In this document: positions 24,621 to 36,419 of the stretch, one piece after another | Layout: every line of letters begins with the position of its first letter | Position numbering within the stretch: the stretch's first letter is position 1 | Assembly: GCA_022393335.1 (NCBI GenBank) | Contig: JAJEKB010021158.1 | Coordinates: 761,203 to 825,202 of the forward strand | DNA: 64,000 nt | Reading direction: 5' to 3' | Source of the DNA: Macrotrachela quadricornifera | Lineage: Eukaryota > Rotifera > Eurotatoria > Philodinida > Philodinidae | Made by a program: the position numbers and the translations under genes | Notes under the pieces: model-generated | Seen by the model: the letters and a program-made list of their open reading frames with translations, nothing else | Database searches by the model: none | Told to the model about the DNA's origin: nothing

Positions 24621-25519
24621 ATACAGTGTCCCAAAAGTCACATACTAAAAAAAAACTTTGAATATCTCTCTTACGGCTCGAGCAAACGAGCTGAATTTTT
24701 ATCAACGATAGAGGCATGTTCAAAGTTTATATCCATAAAGACATGCCTAGAGAGACTCTTTGATAAGTATCGCTATTGGTTTGAACAAAAAAATTTACTT
24801 TTTCACAGATATAAACAGGGTGAGCCACAAGTCACCTTACCCAGAAAAAAATTGAATATTTCTGCTATAGCTCAATCAAGCAAACTGATTTTTTTACCCA
24901 TAATAGCGGCATGTTGACACTTTAAACCCATACGGACAAGGTTCGAGAAAACCTTTGTTATATACCATGAATGACTCCAACAAAATATGTTTACTTTATC
25001 ACAGATAAAAGAAAAACCCAATATACTTAACAAAGAATTTCTCTAGATATGTCGTTATGAATCTAAAGCTTAAACATACCTCTATTTTTGATAAAAGAAT
25101 CAGCGCGTTTGCTCCAGCCGTAATAGAGATAATCAGTTTTTTCTCCGTTGTGTAATTTTTGGGCAACCTTGAAAAGCCATTTTATCGAAAAAAAAATTGA
25201 ATATCTCCTTTACGGTTCAAGCAAACGAGCTGATTTTTCTACCAATGATAGAGGCATGCTCAAGTTTCATATTCAGAAAGACATGCCTAGAGAGATCTTT
25301 TGTTAAGTATATTGTTTTTTCTTTCTATCTGTGAAAAAGTAAAATTTTTTTGTTCAAACTAATAACGATACTTAACAAAGAGTCTCTCTAGGCATATCTT
25401 TATGGATATAAACTTTGAACATGCCTCTATCGTTGATAAAAAAATCAGCTCGTTTGCTCAAGCCGTACGGGAGATATTCAAATTTTTTTTTGGTATATGA
25501 CTTTTGCGACACTCTGTAG
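24621..25519. mobile_element. Foldback element with roughly 190-bp terminal inverted repeats
   Basis: 24627-24815 and 25325-25515 are inverted copies of about 190 bp with only scattered differences, starting gtgtcccaaaagtcacatac versus gtgtcgcaaaagtcatatac (reverse strand). The middle holds two more diverged copies of the same unit (about 24840-25160 and 25180-25320) in alternating orientation, so the whole element is a nested palindrome. The common core is 'gagcaaacgagctgattttt..atcaacgatagaggcatg'. No transposase. A diverged half-copy occurs at 50825-50955. Confidence 0.78.
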
Positions 25520-25941
25520 TAGATCAACACTTGGATGCAAAATGTAGTACAAAGAAAGCAATAATTTGTTGATTTAATAATATAGGGCTTGGAGAGAACT
25601 AATACTCAATTTTTAGTTCCTAAAAAACTGTGGTAACCACTCTGAAAGTTGTTAAACAACTTGAAAATTCTGATTTCTAAGTTTTTAAAACTTTCTATAC
25701 TTGTAAGCTGATTTAAATTTAGCCGCAACGTGAAAAAAACTCGATCGCAATAGAAGCCCAGTGAGCTTCTATTTTGTGGAGGGGGGGGGGGTGGAGGTTA
25801 GAATATATTTTCTTTTTGTTTTTTATCTATAGAATGAATTATGATTCAGTAGTCATGAAATGCCATTTGTTTGTCGTCTTGTTTTTCGAAATCTTGTTAT
25901 TAATTTACGAGGAGATATGAATGGTCTTGATTTATATACGG
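25520..25941. other. Spacer between transposons with a G11 run
   Basis: It contains a small hairpin (agaagcccagtgagcttct, about 25752) and an 11-G homopolymer at 25781-25791. No gene recognised. Confidence 0.4.
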
Positions 25942-27870
25942 TATGGGGATTACAAACTTGACTGATACCCCAAAATTGATTTATCAATGCAACTTCATCT
26001 ATGCATTAGAAAAATCTGATTTTTTTTGCCAGCTATACTACGTATACAATGCTATTCATCTATCACCATTTGAAATCTATATATCACTAGAAATGAGAAT
26101 TATTATGTACATCTTTGTGTTTATTGCACCAAACATGCTTCACATGGTATTTGTTTACATTCTGTAGTCGGTTTATGTTTTATCCATTCTATTCTAGCGA
26201 TATATTCGAATGAGGTCATTCTTGTTCTAACTGTGATTCTATTTTCACTTTCCTTTGCTCTTCGTTTTCTCTAACACACTTTCTATCGATAACAAATACA
26301 TAGTACACGTGAGTTATGTTCTCTCCACAAATTGAATGGAATTGTGCTGAATGTGGATCTTTTCCAACTGATCGTCAAAAATATTGTACTGATTGCGATT
26401 CGATGCTTACTTGGACATGTATTAGCTTGGGAAGATCTGGTTTGTACACTAATTATTATCGTCATCGTGACAACTGTAGTTATTGTACACCAGAACTTGA
26501 AGAAGAAAAACAAAAACAAATGGATGATAATCAGCAACGCTTTCAAACTTTAGATGATAGTAAGTAACATCGATTTTTTTATTCACGTATGCATATCTTA
26601 GCTCATTATCTGCTTCTACAATACTAGTCAAAAATAAATCACTATTGCACTCTTCTAAATATTCTAGTTCAACGTCCGTGGTCAGAATGAAAATGCACTG
26701 ATACATCTTGCATACAACATACCGGGAATGACGTCGAACAAGTACAAGAGTTATATTCTCTCTGTGAAGAACCATTAATAAATTATTGTTCCCATAGAGA
26801 CAAGTTACTTGCGAACAGTACCACCACATCCCATTTATCTCCTATGAATTTGCTTGTGGTTACATTATGGCATTTAAAACATTATCATTCTGAATCTTAC
26901 ATTGCTTCAGAATTGAATATTAGTCAACAAGTGGTGAATTATTTATCCGCAGTAGTGAATATTTTACATTCTTGTGTATATCCAGCATTTGTTTCTTTAC
27001 CTGCTGATCTATCTAACAGAAGAACACCACATGGACCTCAACAAGATCATAAATTCATTGTTGGCTCGACTTTTATTGCATTTCATGAACTGCATGATTC
27101 AGAACAACGTAAAGAATATTATCATGCAAAAAGTCCAACAAATTATGCAATAAAAGTGCAAGTAGCTTGTGATTTTCGTCATCGAATAGTACACATTTCT
27201 GAATGTTACCATGGAAGTACACATGATATTACAGTTCTTCAGGAATCAGGATTGTTAGAACATATTGAAGAATCTGTACAGATTATTGGTGACAAGGCGT
27301 ATATCGGTGAAGAATATGTAGTCACTCCAAGAAAGAAACCTCGTGGACGTCAATTAACACAAGAAGATAAAGATTTCAATCGTGATATTAATAGTGTAAG
27401 AGCAGCGATTGAAAATATTAATGAACGTCTCAAAACTTATGCTATTGTTGGTGGTATTTACAGAGGACCTGTCGATGATTTTCATAAAATAACTAAAATC
27501 ATACAAGTCGTTGCTGCTTTATGTAATTTGAACTTAAATAAACATCCTATTCGTAGATAAACAAAATGATAAATGGCATCTTCTTATTAATCGCTTACGA
27601 AGCTATATACTCATCTTTGATTTTCTTTCAAACTTCTTCGTAAGAATGGTATAGGTTAACATAGATGATGTGAAGCATGTTTGGTGCAATAAACACAAAG
27701 ATGTACATAATAATTCTCATTTCTAGTGATATATAGATTTCAAATGGTGATAGATGAATAGCATTGTATACGTAGTATAGCTGGTAAAAAAATCAGATTT
27801 TTCTAATGTACAGATGAAGTTGCATTGATAAATCAATTTTGGGGTATCAGTCAAGTTTGTAACCCCCATA
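25942..27870 (+). mobile_element. PIF/Harbinger-like DDE transposon with 204-bp TIRs
   Basis: Terminal inverted repeats of about 204 bp (25942-26145 and 27668-27870) are nearly identical, beginning TATGGGG(A/G)TTACAAACTTG. They flank a degraded transposase on the plus strand. A possible AT duplication is embedded in the TATGGGG end; a standard TWA target duplication is not clear. Long, well-preserved TIRs with a broken transposase suggest a recently mobile copy that was moved in trans or has just died. Confidence 0.85.
26316..27560 (+). pseudogene. Degraded DDE (DDE_Tnp_4-type) transposase
   Basis: The N-terminal part (26316-26562) encodes a Cys/His-rich putative zinc-binding domain (WNCAECGSFPTDRQKYCTDC and further Cys/His). 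The C-terminal 238 residues from 26844 carry the catalytic core: YYHAKSPTNYAIKVQVACDF, CYHGSTHDITVL, GDKAYIGEE (second Asp) and RAAIENINERLK (Glu). The first catalytic Asp, expected in the KFIVDxT context, is Gly (GGC at 27063-27065). Between the halves, the coding sequence changes frame at about 26735 (one frame gives FNVRGQNENALIHLAYNIPG, another gives EQVQELYSLCEEPLINYCSH), so the gene is frameshifted. An intron may separate the N-terminal part (GTAAGT at 26563). The product cannot be an active transposase. Confidence 0.8.
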
Positions 27871-28056
27871 TATTTGTATTTATTTTGTTAAACTGAAAAA
27901 ACCTTTTTGTTGTATTAAAAAATAACTTTTCTTTAACATTAAAAACTTTTTTATTTAACATAAAAAACTTTTCACTTTCAAGGAAAAACATTTGTTAACG
28001 AATTTGTTGTGGGATCTAAATAATTAACACAGTATATATTAAAAAAAACAAAAGAA

Positions 28057-28332
28057 TCACTTACGGCAAACCGGGATAACATGCTGTTTGTCCCAATTTT
28101 CTGCTGTAATGGCGATTTTTCTTGCGGAAATGTATCTAATTTCATTAGTGATTAAATGACGAATTTCTGCTGATAATCGAAATAAAACATTTTGTGATTC
28201 ATTTGTTTGTTGCTGAGAATTAATATCTTTATTATCAGCAGTTGCATCATCTGGAACTGATAACATAATAAATTTGGGTATAACGTTTATTGTTTCAATT
28301 TTAAGTTGTTGTGGTAAACAATCGGGTTTTGT
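28057..28332 (-). CDS. Unrecognised exon or small open frame
   Basis: Open from 28332 (just after a stop) to a stop at 28057; the first Met is at 28266 (69 residues), but coding-like sequence (PDCLPQQLKIETINVIPKFI) extends upstream of it. The C-terminus reads ARKIAITAENWDKQHVIPVC. Codon use looks plausible for a gene. It could be the last exon of a gene whose upstream exons I could not find, or a pseudogene. No domain recognised. Confidence 0.35.
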   Translation of the reverse strand, partial: TKPDCLPQQLKIETINVIPKFIMLSVPDDATADNKDINSQQQTNESQNVLFRLSAEIRHLITNEIRYISARKIAITAENWDKQHVIPVCRK

Positions 28333-28339
28333 TTAATTA

Positions 28340-29614
28340 ATTATCAGTTGATGATGATGAGGTAATTAAATAGTTTGATCATCATAAGCGACTATAATTT
28401 CTAATTCTTTTACCATATTTAAATGAAACTAAATAAATTTTATCTAAAAAATGATAAAATAATTAGGTTTTAACAAGTACGATTAAACCTGTGTGACTAG
28501 TTTAAAAAAGCGATGTGAAGACGAATAACAACAACAATAACGGCATGTGACCACTTATAATATCTGAATTTGTATATACTAACGATGATAACAAATAATC
28601 ACGTGAATAGACGAAAGAGAAAGAAATTAGTCCATGTTTAGATTTTTTACATAAATTATTTCTTTATAAAAGGCATACAATCGATAATTTTGGAGAACAG
28701 AAAATATTTCTCGATTCAAGGAGTTGTCATGTATAACTGGCATGTTTTAAAATAAAGAAAGATAAAAATATGAAAAAGAAATAATATAAATTCTTCTAGA
28801 TAATACATCGAATATCGATGAGGATGTGAGGGTGATATAGGTAGTTTTTTTTTATTATTGAGTTCAATTCGAGAAGGGAATAATTAAGAACAATTGTTTT
28901 TTTGTGATATTTGATGAACACACGAACGTAATATACTGAATCATGCAATACAGTAAATATGAGGCTGTATATAAAGACTGTAGCCGTTGATTTTGCATTT
29001 TTTATGAAGTTTTTTGCATTAAAAAAATATAAAGATCTTGAAAAGTTTTACATCTCATATCAATAACGTTCAAATTTTTTGTAATTTGTTAAATAAAAAT
29101 CGAAATGATATTCTATTGAATTAATTCTATATTATTTATTTAAATCAAATTACTATTAATAAAATCTTTCTGCCATTAAAAATTACTTTAAAAAATTAAA
29201 TATATTTCATGTTGTACCAATAAATGATACCTAATGTGAAACTTACTTATAATGATTAAAGGATCTTTTGAGTAAAACTTTAAAACTTTGAGAAAATTTT
29301 CAGAAGTATTCTTCAATTCTCTCTACGACTTTTGATATGGATAATTGTAATGAAATCTTGAAGAAATAGAACAGAGTTTTCATTAGACTATATTCGTCGT
29401 ACTACTAGATTATCGAAAAGTTCAGGTTCACTCAGAAACTCTGGCCTTTTAATAGTAACAAGTCCAAATATCCAAAGTATTTGACTTTAAAAATACCCAT
29501 AGAGAAGCCTGTGACTGAACCTTATAAAGTGTCGACAGAACAGGAAAACAGTATTTACGATATATACAACCATCAAGTATAATATTTTATATGTTATAAC
29601 ATTAATATTTTAAT
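28340..29614. other. Intergenic DNA, nothing recognised
   Basis: AT-rich with short simple repeats; no coding frame, RNA gene or mobile-element end seen up to the start of the duplicated segment. Confidence 0.4.
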
Positions 29615-32600
29615 TATTTTGAGCAGACTCTTGTTTATCCTTTCTATAAAGACGTCAGAAAATTCTCCGCCCTTTAGGCTCATAGCTACTGGTAGACTTT
29701 GATAAAAATGTTTAAAATATAATTCAACTGAACGACAATGTCTTCTAAACCGATTTCTTAAAGTCATAGTGCAAAACGCTGTTAAAAAAATTCATCTTTT
29801 TTTCATCTTATAAGCATTATCTTACAATATTTTTTCTGTGCTCTTTAATTTATAGTCCTGGCAATATTGCTTATCATATAAAACATGATGATTGGCTGAC
29901 ATCACATCATAGTGATGCTTCGAATCTTATTGGATTTATCATATTTTCCTGTGGATTTCATTCGCATTTGTATATCATTATTATTATATTGACAAATAAA
30001 AGATTTTTCACATTTATTTTCTGATTTTTTCCAAAAAAAGTGATTTTATTTCATAAATGATAATAGAACAATATTTTGATTACATATTGCAAAATTCTAT
30101 TTGCTCAGCAGTTGAATGTTTATTAGCACGGATGAATCTAGCCAACTTAAATGTAAAATATACAATGATTACCTATAAAACAACAAAAATGTAACATCAA
30201 CAGATAGAAATCAAATAAAATACATACTCTAAGAACACAGTCAATAAGATATAATAGAATAAAAATAGAACCACCTATTGCTAGACCAGTCATGGTCATT
30301 TTCTCCGTTTCATCAGAAGGGACGTTTACAATTAAAGCTGTGACAGTAACATAGAGGAGAAGACCAATTCTAATACTTGACAGAGTAAGTGTAACTATGC
30401 TTAACCAAGCAAACTAAAACAAGAAAATAAAAGATTAACTTTATAGTGAAACTTTTATTAAAGCAATATTGAACTAACAAGTTTCTTATTTGTTTTTGAG
30501 AATGATGCGGAATCTTAACATTGACGCCTAAGATTTCAAAACAGCCCAATCTATCAAATATTCACTTTCCTAGTTTTTCATCATGGAAACTCATTATTTT
30601 TGTCTATATTTTCGATTTTGAAGGTAATAATGACTGATACAAAGAAATTTGGTAAACAGTTAGTTGTCTATTTTTTACTTTATTTCGGATGAAATCTAAC
30701 TCATGATACCAATTTATTTTTATATAAGATTTTAAACAAATATTTGAACGATTGCTTCATTAGCTCAATTACATATAAATTTTAAAAAGTCATAAAAATT
30801 AACTCGGATAAAATATTTTTATATGAATTAGACGTTCCAATAAAAAGATCAGAGATAACTACATACTACGTGTAAGCCTGTTGCAGAGTAACGATAAACA
30901 ATCAATAATCCAAACCCATTGAAAAGAATAGAAATAAATACTTCACGAATCAGTGTACCACGTTGACTATGTTTTGTATATTTCTCAATTTCAGAATCAG
31001 CGATCGCACCGATTGCACCACTACCCAATGAAAGAGCCTAGAAAATTAATAAACAATATTAATAAAAAATAGATGTTGTGAATATATATGATCAAAGTTT
31101 TGAAAATCCTGAAGAGTGTAAATGTTGCTTGCGAGAGATCATTACTAATTTAATCAAGATATGAAATAGTTTGATATGGCAAGTTCACATTAAATTGAAA
31201 AAATTATTTTGTTGGATCGAACTATGTTAGACTTCAGTGTCGAAGAGCGACTCAAAGAAAGATTGCTGTACTTCAGACCATGAAAATATGATCCGTAGTG
31301 ATTGTCGTAGCTAGTCCTTCATAATTTAGTTGTAGAAAGTCTTTTAGTTTTAACTGTTTAAAAATATGGTGAACTTCTTTTAATTGATACTAATTCTTTA
31401 CATCTTCAAAATTCGAGTAAAACAAATTGGGAGGAAAAGTTTAGTCAAAAATGCTTCGAGGTATGCGTTTGTTTATTTAGAATAGAATGATCTCCACATA
31501 TTATAAAGCAGACATTGAAATAGGACCACTTTATCGTAGTCCAGCTCTTGTTTATACTCATTCAGCATGAGTTAACCGTTACTCACTTCAAGCCTTAAGA
31601 GTGTTTTCTTTACAAAGATATCTTTCTCAATACCTTTTGAGAATTACTTGAATGGATTTGATTTGCTCAGATTATAGCAATTAAAGTAAAATCCATACTA
31701 AATAAGTTGATGTTCTTGTTGAGCCAAAGGAACCTAGATTAATGATTGCAAAGGCCGTGCACGTCCGTATAACAGTTAGCAATGTTCTGTATTCCTTCGT
31801 ATTCCGAACGATGATTTCAGTCTTTGGATACGTGACCTTCTGGTAGAAACTCGTAGGAAAAGACATGGGAAATCTCGGGAACATGGAAACAGTATTTCGG
31901 TGGGAAATCTATCAGATTTTTCTGCGGTAATTTTCGGCACACTTACGGTTCATTCCGCCAGGAAACAGACGAAAGTTACCGAAAAAATCTAAAAATTTCC
32001 TAGTCAGCATACTACTTCAATCTTCTGGCGATGTTTTCGATATGTTTCTGTTGGAATCGACCTGTACTTCTTCACTCAAGTATATGACACAAAGATCTAC
32101 AATCTGAGTATTTGAACTCGGCTCATTCTTTAGGATTAATTTGGCTTTTGCATATACTCGAACTTGCTCGATCTTTAATCTGTTGGTATGAATGTTTCTT
32201 TCGTTTTATGCACAGATTACATTCAACTATTAGATAAATTGAGGGAAAATGTTCTCTTAGAATAAATAGTGTAAAATTCATAGATTACCGTGTCTGCAAA
32301 GTAATACTTTCTCATGGATTCACTCTCTAATCAAAGCTAAACAGTCAGATAAAGCGTTATTGGTGGTTTCTACCTTCAACAGTGGCTTTTTAGATTCACT
32401 TTTTCTGTTGATCATATTCTCACACTGTTTAAATTCGTGGTTACACTATACAAGACTACGAAGATAAATGAGAGATACAATTAGTTTAAACAATTACTAT
32501 GAAAGATATAAAATTTAACAAACAGTAAAAATCAAAGATTGGTGTAGATGATCTATTTTGAGGCCAACTACAAAGTTATAAATATATGTGACGATTTCAT

Positions 32601-33265
32601 TTTCATATTACAAAAAAAAACACAAACTCACCAGAGTAACACCGATCAAGATCATAAGAAATCTTCGAGTGCCTTGTACTCGTGGATCTTTAGTAAGTGA
32701 CAACGATTCAGCAATTGGCGTATAAGGAAAATTCTCCTCAGCTGCTTGCTCGATTTCTAGTTTGTAATGCATTTAAATGGTTCGTAGTTATTTTGTCTTT
32801 AAGATAAATAGAATAAGAAACACAGGAATAAGTAAAATAGTAACAAGAGAAAAACAATGGAAGACATAGAAGATATTATCTTTATTTTGCTTGCTAAACG
32901 GCTAGAAATTGTAAATTTAATATAAAGTGCATATAGTAAAACGAGTTCGACCTTACGTCAAGAATGAGTCAGCATCATTAAAAATGATGCCAACATTGAA
33001 AATGATACAAAGAATAATAGCGAGATGAAAAAGAAAAGAAAATCAGCAATCAATACAAGATACGGAATGTATCAAGTTTCTTCATATTTTAACAGCAATG
33101 TTTCTTATTAAAACGAATAAATTGTTAAATAAGAAACATAATATATATTGTCTTCAATTTTTTGTTTTATCTCATATTTTCTTCACATTTTTCGTGTTAT
33201 TTTTAAGATGTGGATCATTCGTAATGATGTTAGTAGTCTGTTAGTAAAGTTCAAATTAAATTTTT
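29615..33265. repeat. Segmental duplication, copy 1
   Basis: It matches 36420-40335 in the same orientation along its length, in exons, introns and flanks, with substitutions and a few insertions. Shared landmarks include 'gatagctactggtagactttgataaaaatg' near the left end and 'gtctgttagtaaagttcaaatt' at the right end. It carries a complete four-exon gene. Confidence 0.85.
30080..32772 (-). CDS. Four-helix membrane protein, duplicate 1
   Basis: Four exons: 32772-32632, 31037-30867, 30413-30228 and 30172-30080, all phase 0, giving 196 residues. Four hydrophobic segments are predicted: about 37-60 (FLMILIGVTLALSLGSGAIG), 75-100 (LIREVFISILFNGFGLLIVY), 105-135 and 148-178. A short polar N-terminus (MHYKLEIEQAAEENF) and C-terminus (RFIRANKHSTAEQIEF) flank them. 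The layout resembles small tetraspan membrane proteins, but no family signature is visible. Exon 2 donor is taken as GTATGT after GTA; the in-frame alternative one codon earlier is weaker. Intron 1 is about 1.6 kb, unusually long here. Its close paralogue lies about 7 kb to the right, in the same orientation, and shares all intron positions, so the pair arose by tandem duplication. Confidence 0.78.
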
Positions 33266-33854
33266 CATATGATTTTAAGGTTGAGAGTGTTTTTGAACGA
33301 ACTTGCTGTATGACTTGAAAATGTTTCCTATATTCAAATATTCGATAATAAATAAGAAAAAAAATGAAATTATCGATGTTTTTCAATTTATTTTTATTTT
33401 ATCACTTTTTTCATTCATCTGATCCATCAATTTTTTCCTTGTCCTAATAGTTTGTTATAAATAAAGGTTACAAAAAATACGGTTGTAGATTTAATTATTG
33501 AGCTATGTTATTATAAACTATTTTAATGTAAACATTTAACGAAATAAATAATTTTTCTTGCTAGATCTTCAAAATCATGTTTTTTAGACAATTCACTACA
33601 AAAAAAGACGAAATTGATTAAAATAAAATATGATCATAGGATGCTTGTTTTAAAGATAGAAGTGAGAACGTGTTCTATACGTGAAAAAACTTGCCTCACG
33701 TTTGAATTAAACAATATAATTTCAGTTTACGAAATATCAACAATACCAAGGTTCCGGATATTCAAAGTTTAAGCAAATTCTTATTTTTGATGTTTTTTGT
33801 GAAACTCATATATGAAAAATGTGAGTATAAGTTTGAAGTCGAAGTTTTGCAGCT

Positions 33855-33872
33855 CCCCCCCCCCCCCCCCCC
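33855..33872. repeat. C18 homopolymer
   Basis: Eighteen consecutive C residues on the plus strand, at the outer edge of the LTR-like sequence. Such runs are hypervariable and prone to sequencing or assembly error. Confidence 0.9.
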
Positions 33873-36260
33873 AGACCCCTAGCAGCGCAAGCCCCCATTA
33901 CAGGCACCCTCTGAAACGCAACTAGATGCAATTCCAGGGGCCACAATGAAATGGCAAATGTCAAAACAATGATAGAATGAGCTGACGGTGAATGAAAATC
34001 CACCGGTTTATTGAATGAAAGACGAACAATGTTAGAATAGTGATGAACAGTACAGAAAAATATGAGATGACGATAATAGTAAGAATAGTAGTAGCAGCTA
34101 ATAAGAAGTGAATAATGATGAGAGCGTGAAAATGAATACACAGAACAAAACACACATGCAACGAGAAAATAAGAAGAGAACATAGATGATGACTAGAACC
34201 GTCACAGAGCTCCCCTACCCAAAAGAAATCGGACCTCCGGCCCGAAAACTTGAATTAAGAATAAAAAAAACTAATCATATAGATGTTGTTATTGTGGGTT
34301 TGTTGATGACGATATAAGGATGTTGGTGTGTTAACATTGTGAGAATGAGTTGATTGAAAGAAGTTGAAATATGATGAATGAATAAAAAAACCATAGTAAT
34401 GAAGAATTTGATATTGAACAGTTGAGAAGGAAGTAAATAAATGAATAAATGGGAACAGATAAAAAGGATTGAAACGAGACGAAGCGACACCATCGATAAA
34501 CATCTGATAAATGGTTAGTAAAAAAATGTCTATGTGTACATATAAGAGCATGAGCCACAAACAAATTGAATTTTAAAATGGCAACATGAAAAGACACAAT
34601 CAATAAAAGTTCCACAACACGCGATGTAAATAAAATCGTGCACTGAGCGATGCTTGTGGGTTATCTTGAACGAAAACCATTGTACCAAGTGGATCATGAA
34701 TGATTCTACAGTAAAGTAATAAATAGGAAAATTAAAAAGACTAATAATTTGAATTTGTAGGGGATGACGGCCAAACAAATCCCTGCAGAGTCTTTAGCAG
34801 TAGAAGTTTGTTATCGAGATCCACGACCACATTGTCCATTTTTCATCCTTGAGGCAGTGAGTAATGCATCAAAAACAGATGAATAGTTATATATATGTGG
34901 ATACTTTATAATTTTAGTGCGATCGGTAACAACAACAACAGTCGGTCAAGACGACTGTGGCCGCGGTGAAAGTGGCGCCTATGCTGCACAGATCGCTTGA
35001 TTGTTAGAAAAAATAATAATAATATAATAAAGAAGAAATTTAAATGAAATATGATTGTTTTATTTTAGCCAATTTTTTCTTTCTTTTTGTTTTAGATGTA
35101 AGTAAAATGAACAATAAAATTTTTAATTGAGTGAGGCGTAAGAATAATAATGTTCAAGGCGGTTAACACGGATAGGAGCAAGTTGTGGATCGATAAGTGT
35201 GTGTTCAAGTGAATAAGTTAAATATGAAAGACGTTGAATAACACGATAAGGATCTTCACGCTGTGGACTAAGTTTCTGGTCACTCCATTTACCCATTGCT
35301 ATACCCTCAAGTGCAGCAACTCAAACTAAATCATCAAGTTCAAATTGAAGAGGACGATGACGTTGATGAGATATATCGAGAACTTCACGAGTAGTGGTAT
35401 AAGCGAGTAAGAGGTCAGCTAATAAACGTTTACGATAATTGGATAAATCATCCGTTGTTAGTCTGTGTTCTAATGCTGGTAGATAAGGTAAACCAAGATC
35501 AAATGACTGACGAGGATGACGATCAAACATAAGAAAAGCAGATAATTGTTCAATTGAATCACTTGGTGTTATATGTAAAGCAAAGGCGATTTGAACAAGT
35601 TTGCTATCCCATGACTTTCGATCATTATGAGCAAGAGCAGCAAATAATGGCTTAAGAGTTTTATTGACTCGTTCACACAGATTGCTTTGTGGATGATAGA
35701 CTGGAGTGCGATGATGCTTTATTCCAAGAGATTGATAGACATTGGTGAAAATGGATGATAAGAATTGAGCACCATTGTCAGAGATAAGAAGAACAGGAAA
35801 ACCAAAACGACATAAAACTTCATCGAGAAAGACTTGACCGATGCTTTTAGCTTTGGTATCAGTTAGTGGGAATAGTTCGACCGATTTTGTAAAATAATTA
35901 ACAACAACAAGGATCTAGTGAGACCAATGTCAACTGTAATCCTCGACTTGTGGACGACAATAGATTGCATTAAATCACTAGGAGATTGATTTGATAGCTT
36001 ATATTGTTGACAGAGTGTGCACGAACAATCGTAAACTGTTACGTCACGTCGCATATGAGGCTAGGTAAAATGAGAGGGGGGACAAAAAAGAGTTTTGCGT
36101 CGATCAAGACGAGCAGTAGTTGGATGATCATGAGCAAGTGATAAAAGTTCACGAATTTTGGATTTAAGCACGACGAGACAAAGTTGATGATTAGGATGTA
36201 AAAAACGGATCAGTAGTAAAATCGATGTAAGAGGTAGATTGAATCGGCTATTAGCGCTGA
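33873..36260 (-). mobile_element. Decayed Ty3/gypsy-type LTR retrotransposon remnant
   Basis: Read on the minus strand: an integrase remnant (about 36050-35125), a roughly 900-nt untranslated or unrecognised part, a polypurine tract (GGGTAGGGGAGC, 34220-34209), and an LTR beginning TGTGACGG at 34206 with an AATAAA at 34012-34007. The LTR's outer end is probably near the C18 run. The internal region is truncated: no gag, protease, reverse transcriptase or 5' LTR is found, and the left part of the element merges into the second duplicated segment. It lies between the two duplicated gene copies. Confidence 0.7.
35125..36058 (-). pseudogene. Retroviral-type integrase fragment, degraded
   Basis: The zinc-binding N-terminal part (DCSCTLCQQYKLSNQSP near 36020), the catalytic core and the C-terminal part are recognisable, in more than one frame. 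In the core the first catalytic position is Asn (VVVNYFTK at about 35900) where Asp is expected; the second Asp is in ISDNGAQF and the Glu in NLCERVNK. A frame change lies just before VVVNYFTK, and stops occur upstream (36060-36250) and near 35320. The fragment is therefore inactive. Confidence 0.75.
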
Positions 36261-36419
36261 AAACTCGATATAGGCTACCTTTTGTCTAGAATATCCAAAT
36301 AAACTAAATATTTGGCTGTCGTGGTTTCAGACGATGTTCTTTCGAATGCGCATATAAAATCAAAGATTACTTTTTATTTAGTGCTTCGATTCCTCGATGG
36401 TTTTATGAATGCTTTCTTA

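Noticed and set aside
26449..26829. Minus-strand 126-residue frame across the transposase intron
   Set aside because: It is antisense to recognisable transposase sequence and has no features of its own.
34255..34778. Several overlapping minus-strand open frames of 70-100 residues
   Set aside because: They overlap in different frames, have low-complexity F/I/S/H-rich composition and lie in the non-coding 3' part of the retroelement.
34764..34855. Plus-strand peptide starting MTAKQIPAESLAVEV followed by a GTGAGT donor
   Set aside because: The only nearby acceptor leads to a stop after three codons, and the region lies within the oppositely oriented retroelement.
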